Origin: JACDAF01 sp036276035
GTDB lineage: Bacteria; Chloroflexota; Limnocylindria; P2-11E
Length of the DNA stretch: 37,479 nt
Direction: 5' to 3'
NCBI GenBank assembly: GCA_036276035.1
Contig: DASUCM010000131.1
Location: forward strand, 1 to 37,479
The position numbers were made by a program, and so were the translations under genes. The notes under the pieces were generated by a model. The model worked only from the letters and a program-made list of their open reading frames with translations. It made no database searches and was not told the origin of the DNA. How positions within the stretch are numbered: the stretch's first letter is position 1; every line of letters begins with the position of its first letter. Positions 7,975 through 16,455 of this stretch are shown piece after piece.

Positions 7975-8616
7975 GTGGACCTCACCTGGCTCGGACATGC
8001 GTGTTTCCGCCTGCGCGGCCGCGAGGGCATCGTCCTCACGGACCCGCCGGACCCGAAGTCGGGCCATGCGATCCCGCGCACCGAGGCGCACCTCGTCACG
8101 GTGTCGCACGACGATCCTGGGCACTCGAGCATGCGCTCGGTCGGCGGCGAGCCGGTCGTCCTCTCCGGGCCGGGCGAGTACGAGGTCCGCGAGATCCTCG
8201 TCACGGGCATCGCGAGCTGGCACGACGACGAGAAGGGCGCGAAGCGCGGCCGCAACACCGTGTACACGATCCGGCTCGACGACCTCGTCGTCTGCCACCT
8301 CGGCGACCTCGGCCACAGCTTCCCGTCGGAGGACCTCGAGCGGATCGGCGACGTCGACATCGTGCTGGTGCCGATCGCCGGCGGCGACACGAACCTCACC
8401 GCGGCGGTCGCCGCAGAGGTGATCCATCAGCTCGAGCCGAAGGTCGTCGTCCCGATGTCCTACGACCCGGACGACAAGAAGAAGGACACGCCCTACGAGC
8501 GGCTGCTGCACGAGCTCGGCGTGAAGGAGCTCGTGCCCGTGCCGAAGCTGTCGGTCACGCGCAGCTCGCTCCCCGAGAACATCCAGGTGGTGGCGTTGGA
8601 CTCGCGCGCGCGGTAG
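7975..8616 (+). CDS. UlaG-like MBL-fold metal-dependent hydrolase
   Basis: 213 aa, typical of the Lactamase_B_3/UlaG-like group. Motifs seen: LGHACFRL near the N-terminus, the degenerate metal site VSHDDPGHSS, GPGEYEV, and CHLGDLGH, followed by VVPMSYDPDD. The canonical HxHxDH is reduced to HDDPGH, as is common in this subgroup, so the in vivo activity is uncertain. GTG at 7975 gives MDLTWLGHACFRL, the expected beginning; the open frame upstream is antisense to the adaptor gene. It ends 10 bp from the stop of the convergent peptidase gene. Confidence 0.82.
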   Translation: MDLTWLGHACFRLRGREGIVLTDPPDPKSGHAIPRTEAHLVTVSHDDPGHSSMRSVGGEPVVLSGPGEYEVREILVTGIASWHDDEKGAKRGRNTVYTIRLDDLVVCHLGDLGHSFPSEDLERIGDVDIVLVPIAGGDTNLTAAVAAEVIHQLEPKVVVPMSYDPDDKKKDTPYERLLHELGVKELVPVPKLSVTRSSLPENIQVVALDSRAR

Positions 8617-8626
8617 AAGCCCCGGG

Positions 8627-11497
8627 CTACTCGAGCCTTCCCGGCGGATCCTCACCAACGAGCAGCAGGCCCGAGGATCCGGTCGCGTCCAGCCAGTCAC
8701 TCAGACCGGTGGCGGGCGCCGCGAGCGTCCCCGTCACCGTCGCGGTCTTGAGCGCGGACTCGGTGACGGTCACCACGTACGAGCCGGGGATCCAGTTGAA
8801 GGCGGTCGTGAAGTAGCGCCGCAGGACGCCATATGCATCCGCCGTCGCCGTGTACGTACCCTTGCTCGGTCCCGCCAGCGAGAACGTGATCGCTGCTCCG
8901 GGCGAGAAGCCGTACGCGACGAAATGCAGGCCGGGACCGTCCGGTGTCTCCGTGGTGACCGCGATCCCCGGGTAGACCGGTACCGATGTGCGCAGACGCT
9001 CTGGGAACGCAGAAGCGAAGGACGACAACGATCGACCCGTCACCGTCTGGAACGCCGCTTCGAACGTCGCGAGGTAGGTGGACCGCCCGCTTGGACCCTG
9101 TCGCATGAGGTCGAGGATGCGGATCGTCCCCGCGATCCCGACGTCATCGCGGACGAATTGGGCCGCGCGCGAGGCCTCGTAGTACTGGAAATGGAGGGCC
9201 GGGGCGGTCCGTGCGTTCCAGACCTCCTGATCGCTCAGGTCGGAGAGCGGGAGGAGTCGGCTTGGGACCTGCGCCGCCGCCGACGCCGCGGTGTAGCGGT
9301 TCGTGTCGGCGAGCCATCGTGCGCCCGGCACGGTGTTGTCGACCAGCCTCGCGTTCCCCTCGTTGAACCACGCGGGCAGCCACGCCTCGGGACCAGCGAT
9401 CTGCTGGATCATGACGTGCGTCAGCTCGTGCCGCGTGGTCGTGATCGGCCTCGAGTCGCGGACGTTGTGCCAGTTCACGGCGACCGTGTTCGCCGTGTCG
9501 GTGTCGTAGAAGCCGTTCACGTTCGCGAAGCGCGCCGCTTCCGTCGCCGACATGCCGAAGATCGTCCGATTGCCGAGCGTGGCGCTCGCAGCGGAGCCGA
9601 AGACGTAGATCCGCGGGCGGGCTGCGAATGCCCGGCTGAACTCGGTCTGCACCTTCGCCACGTCCGCATCCACGCTGGCGGTGATCGTCTGCCCATCCGA
9701 CTCGCTGATGCTCGCCTCCACGTAGGCGTCGCTCGTGGCGGTGGCGGTCACGCGGAACGTGATACCGCCGACAGTGGCCGTCGTCGGCACCTGCACCGTG
9801 ACGGCGGCAGTCGCGGAGACCGTCCCGCTCGTAGCGGATGCCACACCGCTGGTCACGCGCACGGTGCCTGTGCCGCCGGCCTGTCCTGCAGTGAATAGTC
9901 CGTTCGCGTCGATCGTGCCGAGCGTCGCAGGCGTCACGGACCACGAGAGCGGCGGCGCGGCCATGACGGCTCCGAACTGATCCCGCACAGCGGCCACGAA
10001 CCGGGCCGTCTGCCCCCGCTGGAGCGTCGCCGTGACCGGCGTGAGGGTCACGCTGAACGGGACCGGCGTCGCAGCCGCGGCGCTTGCGAAGCCCTCGTAC
10101 GCCATCGCCGAGTCACCGCCCGAGCGACTGAACTCGAGCACGAGGGCTGTGATGGGCCCCGGGGCGTCCAGGACGACCGCGTACTGGGAGTTGTCCGCAA
10201 GGCCCGCCACGTTCACTGGGTCGACGCGCAGTCCCGCACCAGGCGTGAGCGCGCCCAGTGCTTGGGTGTGCACGAGCTGGCCATCGCTGAACCGGTACCA
10301 ACGCAGGAAAGCGGATGCCGCGCCGGCGGACTGCACGACGAGAGGCGTCGTCCAGCCGAGGTGCCCGCCGAGGCTCCGCGTGACGTTCGGCAGGAAGATC
10401 CGCGATGGAGATGGTCGCTGACCCGTGTAGCCGAACGCGCTCGTCGGATCCGTCGTGATGACGAGCGCGGTCAGCGCACCTCCTGAGAGCACCGCGGAAT
10501 GCTCCCCATCGGCGACCCCTCTCAGGTCGGGCGACCACGTGCGGCCGCCCGCGACCGGACCGGGCGACGTCAGGGTCACCTGCGCGCCTGATCTCGAGGT
10601 CATCCGAATGGTCGGCATCGCATCCGAAACACCGGCGTTCTGCACGACAAGACGGCTCGATCGTCCGAGCACGTTCTTCGCGACGTACGGCAGATACACG
10701 TCCGCGGGACCGGCGGAGGTCGTTCCGTTGTAGCTGAAGGCCATCGGCGCGACGACGTCCGCTGCATCGTTGTGCGCGTTCGCGACGACGCCGATCGGCT
10801 GGGTCGATGTGAGTGTCACCGCATACTCGACCCCGGCGACGAGGGTGGGCTCGACCAAAGGATTGACGACCGCCGCTCGTCCGGGAAGCACGCTCCGGTT
10901 GAGCGTCGCCCGGCGAAGGCCATCGCTGCTCACGAAGGCGGCGGTGACGCTCGCCGGCGTTGCGCCGAGGTTCTGGATGACGAACGTCGTCAGCCAGCCG
11001 CCGACGGTCTTGGGTACGTACGGCAGGTGGACCTGGGTCGTGCCGCTCGTGAACCCTACGTAGCTGAGCGACTCTGACCGCGTTCCGGAGCCCTGGTGCT
11101 CGTTGACGACGGCGACCGCGTCGGACCCGAACGAGCGGACCACGACGCTGAATGCCGAGTCGTGAGGTAGGTCGGGGTCGTTATTCGGAACGTCGGCGAA
11201 CGACGTGTTCGGCGCGAGGCCGGTGATCTTGCGGCAGGTCACCAGTAGCCCACTCGTGAACTCGTAGAAGGCGACTTCGAGGGTCGCGACGCCGGTGCCG
11301 ATGTTCTGAACGACGAACGGCGTGACCCACCCGGTCGGCCCGCCGAGCGTCTTCGTGATGTTGGGCAGGTAGATGGTCTTGGTCGGCGCCCCGGGCGTGT
11401 CGCAGGCGCCGGCTGCCGCGGCAGGCCGTGCGTGCGCGAACGGTCCGATCAGCAGGCTCGCGATTAGGATGACCGCGCCCAGCCCGACTCCCCTCAA
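8627..11497 (-). CDS. Large secreted protein with four repeat domains, Ig-like domain and HExxH peptidase domain
   Basis: 956 aa. A signal peptide covers residues 1-30 (hydrophobic core LGAVILIASLLIG). Four diverged copies of a unit of about 105-110 residues follow (about 43-472), each opening with a [YHF]LP-[NY]-[IV] motif and a [VL]VQNxG-type strand. Next comes a BIG2-like Ig domain (about 480-570), then a zinc peptidase domain with HELTH (His690, Glu691, His694) and a third ligand Glu713 in WFNEGNA, a gluzincin arrangement like the peptidase MA family. A second small Ig-like domain is near the C-terminus. The start TTG 11497 is preceded by GATACT 9 nt upstream. Probably a cell-surface or secreted metalloprotease; the substrate is unknown. 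Confidence 0.8.
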   Translation of the reverse strand: MRGVGLGAVILIASLLIGPFAHARPAAAAGACDTPGAPTKTIYLPNITKTLGGPTGWVTPFVVQNIGTGVATLEVAFYEFTSGLLVTCRKITGLAPNTSFADVPNNDPDLPHDSAFSVVVRSFGSDAVAVVNEHQGSGTRSESLSYVGFTSGTTQVHLPYVPKTVGGWLTTFVIQNLGATPASVTAAFVSSDGLRRATLNRSVLPGRAAVVNPLVEPTLVAGVEYAVTLTSTQPIGVVANAHNDAADVVAPMAFSYNGTTSAGPADVYLPYVAKNVLGRSSRLVVQNAGVSDAMPTIRMTSRSGAQVTLTSPGPVAGGRTWSPDLRGVADGEHSAVLSGGALTALVITTDPTSAFGYTGQRPSPSRIFLPNVTRSLGGHLGWTTPLVVQSAGAASAFLRWYRFSDGQLVHTQALGALTPGAGLRVDPVNVAGLADNSQYAVVLDAPGPITALVLEFSRSGGDSAMAYEGFASAAAATPVPFSVTLTPVTATLQRGQTARFVAAVRDQFGAVMAAPPLSWSVTPATLGTIDANGLFTAGQAGGTGTVRVTSGVASATSGTVSATAAVTVQVPTTATVGGITFRVTATATSDAYVEASISESDGQTITASVDADVAKVQTEFSRAFAARPRIYVFGSAASATLGNRTIFGMSATEAARFANVNGFYDTDTANTVAVNWHNVRDSRPITTTRHELTHVMIQQIAGPEAWLPAWFNEGNARLVDNTVPGARWLADTNRYTAASAAAQVPSRLLPLSDLSDQEVWNARTAPALHFQYYEASRAAQFVRDDVGIAGTIRILDLMRQGPSGRSTYLATFEAAFQTVTGRSLSSFASAFPERLRTSVPVYPGIAVTTETPDGPGLHFVAYGFSPGAAITFSLAGPSKGTYTATADAYGVLRRYFTTAFNWIPGSYVVTVTESALKTATVTGTLAAPATGLSDWLDATGSSGLLLVGEDPPGRLE

Positions 11498-11506
11498 CCC
11501 GGCGCC

Positions 11507-11512
11507 AGTATC
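11507..11512 (-). promoter_or_regulatory. Candidate -10 box of the secreted peptidase gene
   Basis: GATACT on the minus strand, 9 nt from the TTG start; no Shine-Dalgarno is seen. It sits in the 74-bp gap after proC. Confidence 0.35.
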
Positions 11513-11571
11513 CCTGTCCGTCGGGCTGGCGAACAGACTCTTGCGGTATCAGCTGTTGGCGGTCTGTCCGA

Positions 11572-12405
11572 TCACCGCGGCTTCTTCGCGTCCTCGCCGA
11601 GCTCCCGCGTGCGCTGGTATGCCGCGTAGACGGCCTTCGACAGGACCGTCCGGAGCCCGCCCTTCTCCAGCTGGTAGAGCGCGGACGCGCTCGTGCCGCC
11701 CGGCGAGGTGACCATGTTCCGCAGCTCCGCGAGATGCCGGCCGCTGCGGCGCGCGAAGAGCGCCGAGCCCTCGACGGTGCGCAGGACGAGCTCCTCCGCG
11801 ACGCGGCGCGAGAAGCCAAGGTGCACGCCCGCGTCCACGAGCGCCTCCATGAGCAGGAAGATGTACGACGGCCCCGTGCCCGAGAGCGCGGTCGCCATGT
11901 CGACCTGCTCCTCCTGCTCGACCTCGAGCTCCTCGCCGAGCGCCGCGAGGAGCGCGCGCGCCCGCCCGCGCTCCGCGGACGAGACCGAGGGCGTCGCCCA
12001 CCACACGGTCACGCCCATCGCGACCTGCGCGGGCGTGTTCGGCATCGCGCGCACGATCGACGCGTGGTCGAGCCCGGCGCGCAGCGCGTCCGATGACGCG
12101 CCCGCGACGATGGAAAGCACGAGCTGGTCCGCGGCGAGCTTCCCGCGCAGCTCCGCCATCACGCGCGGGAGCACCTGGGGCTTCACCGACAGGACGACGA
12201 CATCCGCGCCGCGCGCGGCCTCGACGTTCGACGCGACGCTGCGCACGCGGTAGGTCTTCGTGAGCTCCGCCCTGCGCTCGCGGCGTGGTCCGCTCACAGT
12301 CACGCGGGCGGGCGTGACGAGCTTGCGCTCGAGGATGCCGCGGACCATCGCCTCGGCCATCGTGCCGCCACCGACGAACGCGATGCGGGTCGTCCGGAGT
12401 GCCAT
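11572..12405 (-). CDS. proC: Pyrroline-5-carboxylate reductase
   Basis: 277 aa, normal for ProC, the last step of proline synthesis from glutamate (P5C + NAD(P)H to proline). The Rossmann dinucleotide loop FVGGGTMAEAM is at residues 10-20, VLSVKPQ is near 71, and the C-terminal dimer domain carries the family signature around NMVTSPGGTSASALYQLE, including the GTS that binds substrate. SGTGPSYIF is also typical. It is divergent from rplU with 84 bp between. A CAGAAT hexamer lies 7 nt before the ATG. Confidence 0.95.
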   Translation of the reverse strand: MALRTTRIAFVGGGTMAEAMVRGILERKLVTPARVTVSGPRRERRAELTKTYRVRSVASNVEAARGADVVVLSVKPQVLPRVMAELRGKLAADQLVLSIVAGASSDALRAGLDHASIVRAMPNTPAQVAMGVTVWWATPSVSSAERGRARALLAALGEELEVEQEEQVDMATALSGTGPSYIFLLMEALVDAGVHLGFSRRVAEELVLRTVEGSALFARRSGRHLAELRNMVTSPGGTSASALYQLEKGGLRTVLSKAVYAAYQRTRELGEDAKKPR

Positions 12406-12412
12406 CCGTCCG

Positions 12413-12418
12413 ATTCTG
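12413..12418 (-). promoter_or_regulatory. Candidate leaderless -10 box (proC)
   Basis: CAGAAT on the minus strand, 7 nt before the proC ATG, identical to the hexamer before the MBL gene at 7975. Confidence 0.45.
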
Positions 12419-12489
12419 AGGCCGGGGTGTTACACTTTCCCTACGTCGCGCGCCAGCGCGGCGACTTTTTCTGTCCGGATGGTCGCTCA

Positions 12490-12789
12490 GTGTTCGCAGT
12501 CGTTCGCTCGGGGGGCAAGCAATACCGCGTCGAGGAAGGCGCCCTCATCACCGTGCCGTCGGTCGAGGGGGAGCCCGGCTCTACCGTCACGCTCGACGAG
12601 GTCCTGATGCTCTCCGACAACGATGAGGTCCGCGAGGCGGGCAAGGCCTCGGTGACCGCCGAGATCGTCGCGCACGGCAAGGGCGAGAAGATCACCGTCT
12701 TCCGGTACAAGAACAAGACGCGCGCACGCAAGACGATGGGCTCCCGGGCCCGCTCGACGACGCTGCGCATCACGAAGATCGAGGTCTAA
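12490..12789 (+). CDS. rplU: 50S ribosomal protein L21
   Basis: 99 aa against about 103 in most bacteria. The N-terminus FAVVRSGGKQYRVEEG and the C-terminal RARKTMGSRARSTTLRITKI are diagnostic. GTG 12490 is chosen because it starts the conserved strand directly; the GTG at 12427 would add 21 non-conserved residues. The mRNA leader could be about 50 nt if TACACT (12431-12436) is the -10 box, which is weak. First gene of the rplU-rpmA-rpmE-tdk-DUF1385-prfA run. Confidence 0.95.
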   Translation: MFAVVRSGGKQYRVEEGALITVPSVEGEPGSTVTLDEVLMLSDNDEVREAGKASVTAEIVAHGKGEKITVFRYKNKTRARKTMGSRARSTTLRITKIEV

Positions 12790-12794
12790 AGGAC

Positions 12795-13046
12795 ATGGCA
12801 CACAAGAAGGGCGCCGGCTCCACCCGCAACGGTCGCGACTCCGCCGGCCAGCGGCTCGGCGTGAAGGAATACGCGGGCGCCAAGATCGACGCCGGCGCGG
12901 TGCTCGTGCGCCAGCGCGGGACGAAGCTCCTTCCGGGCCTCAACGTCGGCGTCGGCAAGGACCACACGCTCTTCGCGCTCGTCAGCGGCACCGTGCAGTA
13001 CACGGCCGCGCGCGACGACCGCCGCAAGGTGAACGTGGTCCCGTGA
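12795..13046 (+). CDS. rpmA: 50S ribosomal protein L27
   Basis: 83 aa. MAHKKGAGSTRNGRDS is the classic L27 N-terminus, whose tail reaches the peptidyl transferase centre; there is no cleavable Firmicutes-type extension. AAAGGA just before the ATG acts as Shine-Dalgarno. The stop shares GTGA with rpmE. Confidence 0.97.
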   Translation: MAHKKGAGSTRNGRDSAGQRLGVKEYAGAKIDAGAVLVRQRGTKLLPGLNVGVGKDHTLFALVSGTVQYTAARDDRRKVNVVP

Positions 13047-13285
13047 AAGAGAAGATCCACCCGAAGTACGTCCAGGCGAACGTCCAGTGCGCCTGCGGCA
13101 ACAAGTTCACGACCGGATCGACGAAGGCCGACATGCACGTCGACGTGTGCGCGAAGTGCCACCCGTTCTTCACGGGCAAGCAGCACATCCTCGACATCCA
13201 GGGCCGCGTCGAGCGCTTCAACAAGCGGCTCGCGAAGAAGAAGGCCGAGACTGCGCCCTCTGCGGAGGCCGCTACCGCCCGTTAG
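13043..13285 (+). CDS. rpmE: 50S ribosomal protein L31, zinc-binding form
   Basis: 80 aa. The four-cysteine zinc ribbon is intact (Cys16, Cys18, Cys36, Cys39), so this is the C+ type L31. The C-terminal tail (KKKAETAPSAEAATAR) is an extension rich in Lys and Ala. GTG start overlapping the rpmA stop. L31 is loosely bound and can store zinc. Confidence 0.95.
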   Translation: MKEKIHPKYVQANVQCACGNKFTTGSTKADMHVDVCAKCHPFFTGKQHILDIQGRVERFNKRLAKKKAETAPSAEAATAR

Positions 13286-13288
13286 GGC

Positions 13289-13915
13289 GTGCCGGGTCTG
13301 ACCTCCCACGCCGGCCTCGAGGTCGTCGTCGGGAGCATGTTCAGCGGCAAGAGCGAGGAGCTCATCCGTCGCGTGAAGCGGTCGGTGATCGCGCGCCGGC
13401 AGGTGCAGGTCTTCAAGCCGCTCATCGACGACCGCTTCGGCCTCGAGGTCGTGCGCTCGCACGACGGTGACTCGTTCGTCGCCCTGCCAGTGCGGACGAG
13501 CGGGGAGATCCCCTCGCTGCTCGAGCCCGAGACGAGCGTCGTCGCCATCGACGAGGTGCAGTTCTTCGATCCCGGCATCGTCGACGTCGCGCGCTCGCTC
13601 GTGGAGAGCGGGAAGCGCGTCATCTGCGCCGGCCTCGACCTCGACTTCCGCGGCGAGCCATTCGGCCCGGTGCCCGCGCTGCTCGCGCTCGCCGAGCGCG
13701 TCGACAAGCTCGAGGCGATCTGCGTCGTCTGCGGCGAGCCCGCGACGCGGACGCAGCGGATCGTGAACGGGATCCCCGCCGATTACGACGACCCGATCAT
13801 CGTCGTCGGCGCGCAGGAGGCCTATGAGGCGCGCTGCCGCCTCTGCCACGACGTGCCGCGCCGCGCTGCTGGCTCGGACAAGGCGGCCCAGCGTGGCCGA
13901 GGAGCGACGACATGA
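13289..13915 (+). CDS. tdk: Thymidine kinase, type II
   Basis: 208 aa. P-loop GSMFSGKSEE starts at residue 15, the catalytic/Walker B motif IDEVQFF is near residue 90, and a zinc site is formed by Cys145, Cys148, Cys183 and Cys186. It phosphorylates thymidine in the salvage route. GTG start 3 nt after rpmE. It coexists with the de novo enzyme ThyX in this window. The last 20 residues are basic and variable. The stop overlaps the next ATG (ATGA). Confidence 0.95.
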   Translation: MPGLTSHAGLEVVVGSMFSGKSEELIRRVKRSVIARRQVQVFKPLIDDRFGLEVVRSHDGDSFVALPVRTSGEIPSLLEPETSVVAIDEVQFFDPGIVDVARSLVESGKRVICAGLDLDFRGEPFGPVPALLALAERVDKLEAICVVCGEPATRTQRIVNGIPADYDDPIIVVGAQEAYEARCRLCHDVPRRAAGSDKAAQRGRGATT

Positions 13916-14841
13916 GCGCCGCCCCCTCGACCTACGGCGGGCAGGCGGTCATCGAGGGGGTCGTCATCCGCGGGAAGCGCACGCTCGCGCTCGCCTGCCG
14001 GCTGCCGAACGGGGAGATCTACCGCTACCGCGAGCCGCTGCGCTCGCCACTGCTGCGGCCGGGACCGGCGCGCTGGCCGCTCGTGCGCGGGATCGTCGTG
14101 CTGTGGGAGTCGCTCTCGCACGGGATGCGCATGCTCATGAGGTCGGCGGACCTGCAGCTCGCCGAGGAGGAGCGGCTCGGCAAGGGCGGCAACACGATGG
14201 TCACGGGCGCCGCCTTCCTCATCGCGATCGTCGTGTTCATCGGCGTCCCGTACCTCGCGACGCAGCTCGTTCGCGGCGCGCTCGGCGAGCGCGACCTCGT
14301 CGTGAACCTCGCCGAGGGGGCGCTGCGGCTCGCGCTGTTCCTCGGCTACCTGTACGCCATCTCGCTCCTGCCGGAGATCCGCCGCGTCTTCGCGTACCAC
14401 GGCGCCGAGCACATGACGATCCACGCCTTCGAGCACGCCGACCCGCTCGACGTGCAGCACGTGCGGCCGTACCCGACCGCGCACCCGCGCTGCGGCACGG
14501 CGTTCCTCCTGCTCGTCGTGGTCATCGCGATCGCCTCGTTCGCGTTCATCCCGCGCGTGGGCGTGCTCATCGACCTCATCGTCCGTCTCGCCCTCGTCAT
14601 CCCCGTCGCCGCGGTCTCGTATGAGGTGCTCCGGTTCGGCGCGCGCCACGAGGGCAACCCGCTCATGCGGCTCATCGTCGTGCCCGGTCTCTTCCTCCAG
14701 CGCATCACCACGCGGCGGCCGGAGGACGCGATGATCGAGGTCGCCATCGCCTCGCTCGAGGAAGCGCTCGCCGGCGATGCGGACGCGTCACCTGAGCCGG
14801 CCGCGCCCGCGCCCGGGGCGATCGATGCGGAGCCTGCCTGA
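13912..14841 (+). CDS. DUF1385 family membrane protein
   Basis: 309 aa. The DUF1385 signature YGGQAVIEGVVIRG is at residues 8-21, followed by the VRGIVVLWESL segment, two to four transmembrane helices (about 98-120, 130-155, 195-225) and the conserved YHGAEHMTIHAFE and HPRCGTAFLL motifs, whose His and Cys suggest a metal or redox site. The family is often encoded next to prfA in Gram-positive-type bacteria and Chloroflexota, as here, but has no proven function. Its stop overlaps the prfA start (TGATG). Confidence 0.9.
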   Translation: MSAAPSTYGGQAVIEGVVIRGKRTLALACRLPNGEIYRYREPLRSPLLRPGPARWPLVRGIVVLWESLSHGMRMLMRSADLQLAEEERLGKGGNTMVTGAAFLIAIVVFIGVPYLATQLVRGALGERDLVVNLAEGALRLALFLGYLYAISLLPEIRRVFAYHGAEHMTIHAFEHADPLDVQHVRPYPTAHPRCGTAFLLLVVVIAIASFAFIPRVGVLIDLIVRLALVIPVAAVSYEVLRFGARHEGNPLMRLIVVPGLFLQRITTRRPEDAMIEVAIASLEEALAGDADASPEPAAPAPGAIDAEPA

Positions 14842-15947
14842 TGGAGCTCTCGCCCGGGCTCCAGAAGCGGCTCGCCGGCCTCGTCGCGCGGTACGAGGAG
14901 CTCGGCCGGCTCATGTCCGATCCCGAGGTGACCGGCGACCGCGACCGCCTGCGCTCCGTCGGCCAGGAGTACCGGCAGCTCGAGCCGATCGTCGAGACCA
15001 TCACGGAGCTCCAGCGCCACGAGCAGGCGCTCTCGGGCGCGCGCGAGCTCATCGCCGGGGACGACGCCGACATGCGCGACCTCGCGCGCGAGGAGGAGGG
15101 CCTCGCGCTCGCGCGCATCGACGAGCTCACGGGGCGCCTCCGCCACCTGCTCATCCCGCGCGACCCGCTCGACGACAAGAACGTCATCGTCGAGGTCCGC
15201 GGCGGCGAGGGCGGCGAGGAGGCCGCGCTGTTCGCGGCCGACCTCTACCGCATGTACGCGCGCTACGCCGAGCGCAAGCGGTGGAAGGTCGAGATGCTCT
15301 CGCAGAGCATGTCCGAGAAGGGCGGCTTCAAGGAGGTCATCTTCCGCATCGCCGGCGACGGCGCGTACAGCCGCCTGAAGTTCGAGTCCGGCGTGCACCG
15401 CGTGCAGCGCGTGCCGGCGACCGAGGCGCAGGGGCGCATCCACACCTCCACCGCGACGGTCGCCGTCCTTCCCGAGGCCGAGGAGGTCGACCTGCGCATC
15501 GACGAGGCCGACCTGAAGATCGACGTCTACCGCGCCGGCGGCAAGGGCGGCCAGGGCGTGAACACGACGGACTCCGCCGTGCGCATCACGCACCTGCCGA
15601 CGGGGATCGTCGTGACCTGCCAGGACGAGCGCTCGCAGCTGAAGAACAAGGCCAAGGCGATGGCCGTGCTGCGGGCGCGGCTCCTCGCGCACGAGCAGGA
15701 GCAGCGGGAGACGACCGAGGGCGACGCGCGCCGCGCGCAGATCGGCCGCGGCGAGCGGTCCGAGAAGATGCGCACATACAACTTCCCGCAGGACCGGCTG
15801 TCGGACAAGCGGCTCGACCACAACCTGTCCGGCCTCGACCGGCTCCTCGACGGCGACCTCGACGAGCTCCTCGAGGAGCTCGCGCAACAGGACGAGGCGG
15901 CGCGCCTCGCGACCCTCGAGGAAGAGGGCGCTGACGACAATGAGTGA
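14841..15947 (+). CDS. prfA: Peptide chain release factor 1
   Basis: 368 aa. The stop-codon recognition tripeptide is PAT (192-194, in RVPATEAQGRIHTS), which marks RF1 (UAA/UAG) rather than RF2 (SPF). The catalytic GGQ is at 236-238. All domains are present and the length is normal. Start ATG 14841 overlaps the DUF1385 stop. The methyltransferase gene prmC, usually next to prfA, is not here; a thioesterase gene overlaps the end by 8 nt instead. Because RF1 does not read UGA, it would not compete at the in-frame UGA at 27710. Confidence 0.97.
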   Translation: MELSPGLQKRLAGLVARYEELGRLMSDPEVTGDRDRLRSVGQEYRQLEPIVETITELQRHEQALSGARELIAGDDADMRDLAREEEGLALARIDELTGRLRHLLIPRDPLDDKNVIVEVRGGEGGEEAALFAADLYRMYARYAERKRWKVEMLSQSMSEKGGFKEVIFRIAGDGAYSRLKFESGVHRVQRVPATEAQGRIHTSTATVAVLPEAEEVDLRIDEADLKIDVYRAGGKGGQGVNTTDSAVRITHLPTGIVVTCQDERSQLKNKAKAMAVLRARLLAHEQEQRETTEGDARRAQIGRGERSEKMRTYNFPQDRLSDKRLDHNLSGLDRLLDGDLDELLEELAQQDEAARLATLEEEGADDNE

Positions 15948-16401
15948 GTCGCTCCAGGAGCGCTACGCCCCGGCGAGCACGTGCTTCGGCTGCGGGCCCG
16001 CGAACGCCAAGGGACTGCGCATCCGTTCGTTCGTCGACGGCGACGCCGTCGTCGCGGAGTGGCAGCCGGAGCCTCATCACGAGGCGTTCCCGGGTGTGCT
16101 GAACGGCGGCATCGTCGGCGCGCTCATGGATTGCCACTCGAACTGGACCGCCGCGCATCACCTCATGCGCGCGGGCGGCGCGGATCACGTGCCGTCGTGC
16201 GTGACCGCCGAGTACGCGGTGAAGATGCGCAAGCCGACGCCGACGAGGGGCCCGCTGCGCCTCGAGGCGAAGGTCGTGGAGTCAGGCGCAGATCGCGCGA
16301 CCGTCGAGGCCACGCTCAGCGCCGGCGGCGTCGTGACCGCGACCTGCCGCGGCGTCTTCGTCGCGGTGAAGCCAGGCCATCCCGCCTATCACCGCTGGTA
16401 G
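15940..16401 (+). CDS. PaaI-type hot-dog thioesterase
   Basis: 153 aa. The fold is recognised from FCGCGPANAKGLRI-like N-terminal residues (CFGCGPANAKGLRI), the helix motif GVLNGGIVGALMDCHSNW containing the NGG-type active-site loop and a following Asp, and beta strands ending in CRGVFVAVKPGH. Members hydrolyse acyl-CoA thioesters; the substrate here is unknown. It overlaps prfA by 8 nt and is the last gene before a convergent lipoprotein gene. Confidence 0.82.
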   Translation: MSESLQERYAPASTCFGCGPANAKGLRIRSFVDGDAVVAEWQPEPHHEAFPGVLNGGIVGALMDCHSNWTAAHHLMRAGGADHVPSCVTAEYAVKMRKPTPTRGPLRLEAKVVESGADRATVEATLSAGGVVTATCRGVFVAVKPGHPAYHRW

Positions 16402-16428
16402 GGCGCTAGGTCCCCGACCGCGATCCTG

Positions 16429-16444
16429 CCCGCCGACCGGCGGG
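16429..16444. terminator. Hairpin between convergent genes
   Basis: CCCGCC (16429-16434) and GGCGGG (16439-16444) form a perfect 6-bp stem with a GACC loop, in the 54-bp gap between two convergent stop codons. It lacks a U-tract on either strand. Confidence 0.5.
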
Positions 16445-16455
16445 ACGCGAGGTCA

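Noticed and set aside
12421..12489. Ribosomal protein L21 leader (autoregulatory RNA)
   Set aside because: The leader is about 50-60 nt and I could not find a convincing conserved structure in it by eye.
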